Positions 1-6,519 of a DNA stretch of 64,000 bases are shown one piece after another. The notes below the pieces were generated by a model. It was not told the origin of the DNA. It saw only the letters and a list, made by a program, of their open reading frames with translations, and ran no database searches. The stretch's first letter is position 1, and each line of letters begins with the position of its first letter. The position numbers were made by a program, and so were the translations under genes. Source of the DNA: Clostridia bacterium (GTDB lineage: Bacteria; Bacillota; Clostridia; Lachnospirales; Lachnospiraceae); the NCBI GenBank assembly GCA_910575245.1, contig CAJTEN010000029.1, positions 1-64,000 on the forward strand. The letters are read 5' to 3'.

Positions 1-2
1 AT

Positions 3-560
3 AAAAAGAGGAGGGGAAAGTCCAGATACCTGCTTTCTGTCAATGTGACGGTAGTGGATAGCGAAGGGACAGCCATTCCGGCAAAACTCGTGTATGCGCG
101 GAACAATAGCAACCGCAAGGACTGGGTCTGCTTCGTGTGCACGGATACATCCCTGCCCGAGAAGGAAATCCTGGAAGCATATATGCTCCGCTGGCAAATC
201 GGGACCTATTTTAAACTCACAAAGAGTTACCTGAAGCTACGGACAGAGTGCCACAGCACGGGTTACGATGCAATCACATCGCATATGGTGATTGTAGCCA
301 TACGGTATATGATACTCGCGGTAGAACGATTCAAAAACAGCGACAACCGGACGATAGAGGAACTGTTTTACGGTGTCCAGCGTGAGATTGTCAACGAACT
401 CATGGACTGTGCCATTGTGCTTATGATAGATACTCTGCTTAACAGCATAAGGGAGTACTATAACGCATCGGAGTGCCAGATTGCGGAACTGGTGTCTCTC
501 TTTATCAGCAAACTGCCTGAAAACTGGAAAAATCGTTTCCAAATGCCCAAAGCGGCGTAA
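3..560 (+). CDS. IS4-family DDE transposase, C-terminal part, probably inactive
   Basis: The reading frame is open from the left window edge, so the protein begins outside; the first in-frame GTG at 45 is not a convincing start. What remains is the end of an IS4-type DDE transposase catalytic domain followed by a helical tail. The IS4 signature Y-x2-R-x3-E-x6-K is recognisable as YMLRWQIGTYFKLTK, with Y, R and the distal K in place. The Glu expected to complete the DDE triad is Gly (GGG, 201-203), one transition away from GAG. If the reading is correct the enzyme should be unable to cut DNA. No terminal inverted repeat could be identified after the stop codon. Confidence 0.75.
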   Translation, partial: KKRRGKSRYLLSVNVTVVDSEGTAIPAKLVYARNNSNRKDWVCFVCTDTSLPEKEILEAYMLRWQIGTYFKLTKSYLKLRTECHSTGYDAITSHMVIVAIRYMILAVERFKNSDNRTIEELFYGVQREIVNELMDCAIVLMIDTLLNSIREYYNASECQIAELVSLFISKLPENWKNRFQMPKAA

Positions 561-611
561 TTTATGGTAGTATGCCTAATTTTAGTATGCGAAGTATGAG
601 AAGTGAAATAC

Positions 612-661
612 AATAAAAAAAGCTAACCTAACCGGCCCGTCACGAATCTCGTGAGAGCCGG
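612..661 (-). terminator. Intrinsic terminator after the lipoprotein gene
   Basis: Read on the minus strand, a CCGGC/GCCGG stem continues inward through TCACGA/TCGTGA and is followed, after about 10 bases, by seven T residues. It lies 12 bases beyond the stop of the minus-strand lipoprotein gene. The transposase ends convergently, so it could also limit read-through from that side, although the plus-strand T-run is weak. Confidence 0.55.
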
Positions 662-673
662 ATTTCTCTTCTC

Positions 674-1279
674 CTATTTATAAACTTCAATAATCACTTT
701 CGAAGCCACAAATTCCTCTCCGTCAAAATAACCCTGTGCTTCTAACCCATCATCCTCCTTGATTTCAGAAAAAGCCGCTTCTGTCTTGTCAATGCCCGCG
801 CCGGAGCCCTGAATCGTCCACCGTTCATATACTGTCGAATCCCCACACCGGACAGTCACTTCCTCCGAGCCTGCCTCTCCCGGCATCGCAATTATATTTC
901 CCTCATCATCCATCAGCGTACGGCTGATCACAAAGGAATCCGTAGAAACGCTCCTTACTTTTCCGCCGATAAACATGTCTCCCTCGTTCCCGTCCAGCTT
1001 CTCTGCTCCATCCGCACTGGCATCCGTTCCGTCATCCTGTCCTGCCTGTTCCGTACCTGCTGTTTCATCCGCCGCTGTCTTGTCATCCCCTGCTGGATCT
1101 TCCGCTGCCCCGTTTTCCTGGGATTGCTCTTCTTTTGATCCGTCTTCCTCCGTCCCGTTCTCTGCAGAAAGAACCTCACTGCCGTTATTCGTCTCCGAGC
1201 TGCCACCGCATCCTCCCAAAAGCGCCATCATAAGGGTCAAAACTACGGTTGCCATCATACATTTTCTTTTCATTTGCAT
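674..1279 (-). CDS. Putative lipoprotein with acidic linker and small C-terminal beta domain
   Basis: This 201-residue protein begins with a lipoprotein signal peptide: basic MQMKRK, a hydrophobic stretch, then the lipobox LGGC at about residues 21-24, so the mature protein should start at a lipidated Cys outside the membrane. Residues 25-100 are a low-complexity Glu/Asp/Ala/Gly/Thr spacer. Residues 100-201 look like a compact beta-rich domain (VRSVSTDSFVISR, EVTVRCGDSTVYERW, FVASKVIIEVYK) reminiscent of small OB-like domains in other Firmicute lipoproteins, but the family was not identified. It is monocistronic and divergent from the blaI-like gene. Function unknown. Confidence 0.7.
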   Translation of the reverse strand: MQMKRKCMMATVVLTLMMALLGGCGGSSETNNGSEVLSAENGTEEDGSKEEQSQENGAAEDPAGDDKTAADETAGTEQAGQDDGTDASADGAEKLDGNEGDMFIGGKVRSVSTDSFVISRTLMDDEGNIIAMPGEAGSEEVTVRCGDSTVYERWTIQGSGAGIDKTEAAFSEIKEDDGLEAQGYFDGEEFVASKVIIEVYK

Positions 1280-1393
1280 TTCCTCACTTTGCTGTTATTC
1301 GCCCCGGCCTGCCGGATCTGCGCCTATTGTAGCAAAGAAATCTCTAATCTTTCTCTAAGAGGCCGCTTATAGTAAAATTATGAATTTTTTCTT

Positions 1394-1468
1394 AACACTA
1401 CTGCGGTAGTGTTGACAGCCCAGCAAGAAAGATGTAATGTATAACCAATTATAAACTACTGCAGTCTT
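1394..1468 (+). promoter_or_regulatory. Promoter and two BlaI-type operator palindromes
   Basis: Positions 1394-1413 form an inverted repeat with perfect 8-bp arms (AACACTAC/GTAGTGTT) around TGCG. Its right edge overlaps a TTGACA -35 box at 1412-1417, and a TAATGT -10-like hexamer follows with 17-bp spacing (1435-1440). A second, weaker copy (ACTACTGCAGT) lies at 1455-1465 between promoter and gene. Overlap of operator and -35 is what autorepression by a BlaI/MecI-type dimer would require. A near-identical 13-mer recurs inside the next gene (1899-1911). Confidence 0.7.
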
Positions 1469-1486
1469 ATGGAAAGGAGAATAGAA

Positions 1487-1846
1487 ATGAATATTAAGCT
1501 TTTCGATTCAGAATTAAAAGTAATGTGTGTGCTTTGGAGTGAGGGCGACACCACGGCAAAACATATATCTGATGTTCTGAAAAAAGAAATTGGCTGGAAC
1601 ATGAATACCACCTACACACTGATAAAAAGATGTATCAAAAAAGGGGCGATTGAGCGTTCCGAACCTAATTTCATGTGCCATGCCCTTATTCCCAAAGAAG
1701 AAGTACAGGAAGCGGAAACAAATGAATTGATTGACAAGATTTATGACGGTTCAGTTGACAAACTGTTTGCCGCCCTTTTAGGCAGAAAAAAGCTCTCTGC
1801 TGAACAGATTCAGAAGCTCAGGCAGATTGTGGAAGATTTGGAATGA
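1487..1846 (+). CDS. BlaI/MecI/CopY-family transcriptional repressor
   Basis: The 119-residue winged-helix protein matches the BlaI/MecI family: an N-terminal DNA-binding domain (FDSELKVMCVLWSEGDTTAKHIS, then NTTYTLIKRCIKKGAI as recognition helix and wing) and a C-terminal dimerisation helix bundle (LFAALLGRKKLSAEQIQKLRQIV). The start at 1487 is preferred over 1469 because AAAGGAG lies 7 bases before it. The downstream M56 protease gene follows after 10 bases with its own GAGGTGG site overlapping this stop codon, so the two are co-expressed. By analogy the protease, when activated, leads to cleavage of this repressor and derepression from the palindromes upstream. No beta-lactamase gene lies next to it, so the regulated target is unknown. 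Confidence 0.9.
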   Translation: MNIKLFDSELKVMCVLWSEGDTTAKHISDVLKKEIGWNMNTTYTLIKRCIKKGAIERSEPNFMCHALIPKEEVQEAETNELIDKIYDGSVDKLFAALLGRKKLSAEQIQKLRQIVEDLE

Positions 1847-1856
1847 GGTGGTGTAA

Positions 1857-4061
1857 ATGAATATACTGCAAATGAGCTTTTCGGGGGCTGCTTTCATTAC
1901 TGCGGTAGTGCTTATCCGTGCGGTGGCAATCAATAAACTGCCAAAAAAGACTTTTCTTGTTTTATGGGAATTGGTGATGTTAAGACTGCTTATCCCGTTT
2001 TCGATTCCGTCAATGTTCAGTGTTTATACATTGGTAACTCACAGCATAGCTTCTACAACATTGCCGGAAGTAGAAACAGATTACAGCATTCCCGCTATGC
2101 AGGGGCTGCTTGTTACAACACAGGGAGCAGAACAGCCGCCTGCGGATATTTCATCATCTGTTTCCATGTGGTTTATTGTATGGTGTGCAGGAATAATACT
2201 TATCGCATTGTTTTTCGTAATATCTTATTTGCGTTGTCTGATTGAATTTCGGACAGCTTTACCCGTCCGCAACCATTATGTAGAAAAGTGGTTGGAGAAA
2301 TGCCCATTGAAACGTCCAATTTTGGTAAGGCAATCTGATAGGATTTTTGCCCCGTTGACTTATGGCATTTTCCGTCCTGTTATTTTAATGCCGAAAAAAA
2401 TGGACTGGAAAAATGAAAAACAACTGCAATATATCCTCTCACATGAGTATGTGCATATCTGTCGCTATGATACTGTCACAAAGCTGGTTGCAACACTTGC
2501 CCTTTGTATTCATTGGTTCAACCCTTTTGTGTGGGTGATGTATATTCTTTTAAACCGTGATATAGAACTGGCTTGTGATGAAAGCGTTATACGGCAATTT
2601 GGAGAAAAATCAAAATCCGCCTATTCGCTTATGCTGATCAACATGGAAGCAACGAAAAGCGGGCTATTGCCATTTTGTAACAACTTTAGTAAAAATGCTA
2701 TCGAAGAAAGGATTACAGCGGTTATGAAAATTAGAAAAACCTCATTATTTGCAATTTGTATTGCCGCAATTCTCATTGTTGGCGTAACTACTACTTTTGC
2801 GACTTCCGCAGCGGAAAGCAGCAAAAAGAAAGATACTATACATGACACAGATTTTTCTGATGAAGAAATTGATAAATTGCTTGCCTTACAATTTGACGGC
2901 TATGAAGATATGAGTGTTTTGGAATTTCAAAATAAAGTATGGAAATTAACAGACACAGAAGAATATCGTAATTTGTTGGAGAAGTTCTCTCAAAATACCA
3001 CTCTGTATGAACAAAAGGACAGTAATGAGACCGCGTCTTTTCTGTTTTACACATTAGAACCCCTCACGGCTGAAAAGTGGCAGACACGGGATTTTGGAGG
3101 AGGCATAGCAACTGATTATCCCGGTGCTTCTGATAATGCCATGCTGGAATTTGTTTTTAGCCTTACCATTCAAAATGCTGATACCCTTACTGTCGGTGAG
3201 TACAATGCCGCACGTTTGGGCGTTGCGAGCGGGTTACAAAATATCTTACAAGGCAAAACGAAAGAACAGTTGCAGAATGATTCATTCATGCAGGAAGCAA
3301 TCCATGCTGAAATCGAAAAACTTAATGAGCAATGGAATACGGATAAACTGCAGATTTCCGTGGATTATTCCTATATTCCGCTTTCGGAGCCGGACACCGG
3401 AAGGGGCGGACAGGAAACGATAGAGGAAGAACAGGAGCGCCGGGAATATCCTAATGGCACAGAGGAAGATTACCGTTCTTTATTGGACTTGAAAACAGCC
3501 GATTACCAAAGCAGGTCAGTTGCAGATTTTAACATGGATTTACTGGAATGGGCAAATGAAAGTTATGAACGAATGGAACGGATCAATGTTGATACTGCCC
3601 AGCAGGATTTTTCCGTGAACCTGGACAGTGACGAGCTTTCTTTTGTAGCATTAACCACATGGCTTTCCGGAGTGGAAAATGGAAAATATGTGCAAAGTAT
3701 TAACACGGGACGGAAAGAGGAAGACCCTATCCATAATCAATATCTTCCGTCAAAAACAGCGGAAGAAAACGGATACGGCGCATGGTGCGATCTGTTCTAC
3801 CAGTTTTCCTATCATATCTCGGACAAAAAGACGCTTACTGTCGGGGAACGTGACTATTGTATCGGCAATATGATGAGTGAGATACAAGATTTTTGGAACA
3901 AAACAGATATTGAAGAAATGTTAAGTATGACAAAAGATGATATTGTAAGTAAGTTGAAAGAAATTGCAGCAGAATACAGTAACGATAATATAACAATTAC
4001 AATTTATGAAGATTCTGTAAGTTTTGAAAAAATGGACGAACGAAATATGGAATTTGATTAA
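1857..4061 (+). CDS. BlaR1-like M56 sensor metalloprotease with duplicated extracellular domain
   Basis: A 734-residue membrane protein. Hydrophobic segments lie near residues 5-22, 30-48, 104-125 and 295-315. The cytoplasmic zinc protease domain carries HEYVH near residue 195 and the downstream ACDE motif, both diagnostic of peptidase family M56 (BlaR1/MecR1). The extracellular part (about 320-734) does not show the SxxK/KTG motifs of a penicillin-binding sensor. It instead looks like two divergent copies of one domain, starting near residues 335 (LLALQFDGYEDMSVLEF) and 536 (LLDLKTADYQSRSVADF), each followed by a conserved hydrophobic pattern. The ligand is therefore probably not a beta-lactam, but this is inference. 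It forms an operon with the repressor gene just upstream. Confidence 0.85.
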   Translation: MNILQMSFSGAAFITAVVLIRAVAINKLPKKTFLVLWELVMLRLLIPFSIPSMFSVYTLVTHSIASTTLPEVETDYSIPAMQGLLVTTQGAEQPPADISSSVSMWFIVWCAGIILIALFFVISYLRCLIEFRTALPVRNHYVEKWLEKCPLKRPILVRQSDRIFAPLTYGIFRPVILMPKKMDWKNEKQLQYILSHEYVHICRYDTVTKLVATLALCIHWFNPFVWVMYILLNRDIELACDESVIRQFGEKSKSAYSLMLINMEATKSGLLPFCNNFSKNAIEERITAVMKIRKTSLFAICIAAILIVGVTTTFATSAAESSKKKDTIHDTDFSDEEIDKLLALQFDGYEDMSVLEFQNKVWKLTDTEEYRNLLEKFSQNTTLYEQKDSNETASFLFYTLEPLTAEKWQTRDFGGGIATDYPGASDNAMLEFVFSLTIQNADTLTVGEYNAARLGVASGLQNILQGKTKEQLQNDSFMQEAIHAEIEKLNEQWNTDKLQISVDYSYIPLSEPDTGRGGQETIEEEQERREYPNGTEEDYRSLLDLKTADYQSRSVADFNMDLLEWANESYERMERINVDTAQQDFSVNLDSDELSFVALTTWLSGVENGKYVQSINTGRKEEDPIHNQYLPSKTAEENGYGAWCDLFYQFSYHISDKKTLTVGERDYCIGNMMSEIQDFWNKTDIEEMLSMTKDDIVSKLKEIAAEYSNDNITITIYEDSVSFEKMDERNMEFD

Positions 4062-4098
4062 CATTACCAGTTACCGGCAATATAAATCTGCCCTATGT

Positions 4099-4131
4099 GG
4101 GAGAAGGAGGGAAATCATCCCTCCACCTCCC
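4099..4131. terminator. Hairpin between convergent genes
   Basis: GGGAGaaGGAGGG pairs with CCCTCCacCTCCC around an AAATCAT loop. It lies between the end of the blaR1-like gene and the stop of the minus-strand isomerase gene, whose stop codon it overlaps. No T-run follows on either strand, so termination is only suggested. Confidence 0.35.
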
Positions 4132-5062
4132 CGGCAAAATAATACCCGATCTGCGCGATAAACCCCAGCACCTCCCGCTTCATCCGGTCAGGGAACGCAG
4201 ACAGCGCCGGTGCCGTCTCGAAGCTCAGTACTTTATCAAACTCAATCTTCCTAAGTCCCGCAAGGAACCCGTCCCAATCCGTAGACGTCTTATTCTCCCT
4301 TCCTCTGGAAAAGGTATAAGGTATCTGATGCAGATCCCCGATCCCGTCGTTATCATGGATATGCAGCACCTTTAACCGCTTTCCAAGCGTCATGATAAAC
4401 GCCTCAAAGTCAAGGCCGGTCAGATTGGCGTGGCCTGTGTCAAAGCAAAATCCCAAAACCTCCACTCCGTATTCTGCATTCATCCTGTCAATGCGCGTCG
4501 CTGCCTTTCCGGCGTCACAGCAAGGTCCTTCTATGATATGGTTCCCGCTATCTGTATAAATGTTTTCCACACACATAGTAATGTTATGCTCTTTCGCCAT
4601 AGGCGCAAGTGACCGAAGGAATTCTTCTGTCCTGTCCCACTCGGCCTGTTCCGATCCAAGCGCTCCGGCAAGTTTAAACCCGTGCACCACGATGTACGGA
4701 CACTCAAAAAAGGCGCATATTTCCATGCTTTTTGGCGCAACCACTTTTAAAAGGTACTCATTTATTTCTTTCGGCGCACCCGGCACATAGTTCGGATACG
4801 GCATATGCATCTGGTTGATGCGGACGCCCGTTACCTGTGCCGCCTCCCTGTGCGGTTCAAAAAAAGCTTTCAGCTTATGAAGCGGCTGGTCGAAGAAATC
4901 ATTTCTTCTATGCTCATATAATGCCGTATTGGGAAGATAGCTGTTGAGACTGAAATCACAGCAGGTGTAGCCCGCGCGTTTCAGCATTTCAAAGCCTTCT
5001 ATGGGATAGTCATCCGATATTATGTTTTTACTCTGTACACCGACAGACAGCTTGTGCATCAT
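4115..5062 (-). CDS. Sugar phosphate isomerase/epimerase-like TIM-barrel protein
   Basis: This 315-residue protein belongs to the xylose-isomerase-like TIM-barrel superfamily (AP endonuclease family 2). Visible marks are strand-end acidic and His residues: MCVENIY near the middle (metal Glu), FCFDTGHANL (Asp and His), LHIHDNDG (HxHDN, metal site) and LSFETAP near the C-terminus (final Glu). All metal ligands expected for a sugar isomerase appear present. AGGAGAA precedes the tandem ATGATG start. It is the last gene of the 30-kb glycan cluster and its product is homologous to the N-terminal part of the upstream gene product, suggesting a paired or duplicated isomerisation step on a sugar precursor. 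Exact substrate unknown. Confidence 0.75.
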   Translation of the reverse strand: MMHKLSVGVQSKNIISDDYPIEGFEMLKRAGYTCCDFSLNSYLPNTALYEHRRNDFFDQPLHKLKAFFEPHREAAQVTGVRINQMHMPYPNYVPGAPKEINEYLLKVVAPKSMEICAFFECPYIVVHGFKLAGALGSEQAEWDRTEEFLRSLAPMAKEHNITMCVENIYTDSGNHIIEGPCCDAGKAATRIDRMNAEYGVEVLGFCFDTGHANLTGLDFEAFIMTLGKRLKVLHIHDNDGIGDLHQIPYTFSRGRENKTSTDWDGFLAGLRKIEFDKVLSFETAPALSAFPDRMKREVLGFIAQIGYYFAGEVEG

Positions 5063-5077
5063 ATTTCTTCTCCTGAT

Positions 5078-6370
5078 TCAATCCATACCACCCGGCAGGC
5101 ACTCGTCGCTGAACGTCCCGATCTGGCTGACTCCCAGAGCCTTAAGCTGCCTCGCGGTCTCTTCATAAAACGTATTGCAGATAATGACTGCGCATCCTTC
5201 CGGCAGTTCCTTTAAGACTTCCGGCGGCCTTACTTCCACGCCATATACCATCGTCCCCCAAAGCCCCGGATTGTTATCGCTGATAAAAAGCGGTGGGTAC
5301 TGCTGCCCGTAACACGTCATATACTGCCGGCACATATTACCGGCGCCGAACAAAACCCTCACCGGATACTCCCTGATGCATTTTTCCATGCCAATCTGCC
5401 ATTTCAAATACTCTGCCACCGAGCGGATCAGCGGATATACCTGCGGGCGGAGCAGGTGGGAAAATCCCTTCAGGGTATCGCCCGCATCCATGATCAGGAT
5501 ACCGTCAAATCCTGTCTTCCTTAATCCCCTGACCAGGCTCTTCCAATCAACATCCTGCCCGTTTACATTTCTTCCCGTAAAAGGAAGCCTGCTGGCTTCA
5601 TGGACACCGCCGCACTCTCTGACCAATACGGCTTTCACCCTCCTGCCCAGCGCGGCCGCCATTTCTCCCATATCCTGTCTGCACAGACTGCACGCGCCTG
5701 TATCAAGACAAAAGCCGAAAACCTCCGCGCCCGATTCTTCATTCAACTTATCAATCCACTCTGCCGCCACGACAGCATCGGCACAGACGCCTCTGGCCAG
5801 ATGGCCGTTTGTATTGCGGCATTGGTTTTCCATAAGAATCTGTATGCCGGTCTGCTTCGCCATCTTTCCGAGCGCAGAATAATAGCGGTGATTCTCCTGC
5901 CACAGATCCGCTCCTGCAATACCGGAGAAAAGCGGCTGAATCACAATGTATCCGCATCCTGTCCCGGCACAAGCGCTGATACATTCCTTTCCGGTCTGCA
6001 GCATCAGCTCATTTAAATCCGTCCGCTTCGTATCCCATCGCAAACGCGGCGCACGCATAGCGCATAGATGCACACTGCTCCTTTTACAGTCCCGTATAAA
6101 CGCCGCAAACCGCTCCGCCGCAGCATCTGTGTCAAACACTTTTCCTCCGGCTTTTACACCATGATATTCGAGAACATTCCGGCCGCAAAAGGTCTCAGCA
6201 TCTACTGTAATTCCGTAAGCGTCCTTGTCCAGAACGCTATACGGATCAGAACCGATCCGGCTTAATCCGTGTATGCTTTTTGTAGAAAAACTGATCTGCA
6301 CTGTAGCACCATACCTTTCCGATAACACTTCGGCCTTTACAGCAAAGTTTTCATATATAGTTAACGACAT
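5078..6370 (-). CDS. TIM-barrel isomerase-like protein fused to C-terminal Rossmann-like module
   Basis: About 430 residues if translation starts at 6370. The first ~310 residues are a xylose-isomerase-like TIM barrel related to the next gene product (LMENQCRNTNGH, FCFCLDTGAC-type strand, ILIMDAGD), but several metal-ligand positions differ: HxHDN has become LVRECGG and the last Glu is Asp. It may be a catalytically altered partner. The C-terminal ~100 residues (VRVLFGAGNMCRQY, FISDNNPGLWG) are the Rossmann-like module shared by many proteins of this cluster. The open frame extends to 6508, but the segment upstream of 6370 lies in a palindromic repeat, so the true start is uncertain; no strong ribosome binding site is seen for either. 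Confidence 0.65.
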   Translation of the reverse strand: MSLTIYENFAVKAEVLSERYGATVQISFSTKSIHGLSRIGSDPYSVLDKDAYGITVDAETFCGRNVLEYHGVKAGGKVFDTDAAAERFAAFIRDCKRSSVHLCAMRAPRLRWDTKRTDLNELMLQTGKECISACAGTGCGYIVIQPLFSGIAGADLWQENHRYYSALGKMAKQTGIQILMENQCRNTNGHLARGVCADAVVAAEWIDKLNEESGAEVFGFCLDTGACSLCRQDMGEMAAALGRRVKAVLVRECGGVHEASRLPFTGRNVNGQDVDWKSLVRGLRKTGFDGILIMDAGDTLKGFSHLLRPQVYPLIRSVAEYLKWQIGMEKCIREYPVRVLFGAGNMCRQYMTCYGQQYPPLFISDNNPGLWGTMVYGVEVRPPEVLKELPEGCAVIICNTFYEETARQLKALGVSQIGTFSDECLPGGMD

Positions 6371-6452
6371 TATCGTTTTCGGCCTTGCAGGAGTTACCGT
6401 ATATGGCTCCTGCAAGAGCCGGAAACAGAAATTTGTTATGTCGTTTACTATA
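6356..6452. repeat. 97-bp palindromic intergenic element (family P)
   Basis: The ends are TATAGTTAACGACATTA and its near-complement TTATGTCGTTTACTATA. Inside, CTTGCAGGAG (6384-6393) pairs with CTCCTGCAAG (6407-6416), flanked by GGC/GCC, so the whole element can fold into one hairpin. Parts of it recur near 40835-40920 and 50989-51024. It separates two glycan genes and reaches into the possible start region of the left one. Confidence 0.65.
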
Positions 6453-6519
6453 ATTCTAATCCTGCCTGTGCCCTGTCGGTTCTGAGATAAACACTTCATA
6501 AAAAACACAAATTCAGAAT

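Noticed and set aside
975..1358. Plus-strand Ser/Pro-rich frame opposite the lipoprotein gene
   Set aside because: It is the antisense of the low-complexity acidic linker and has no ribosome binding site.
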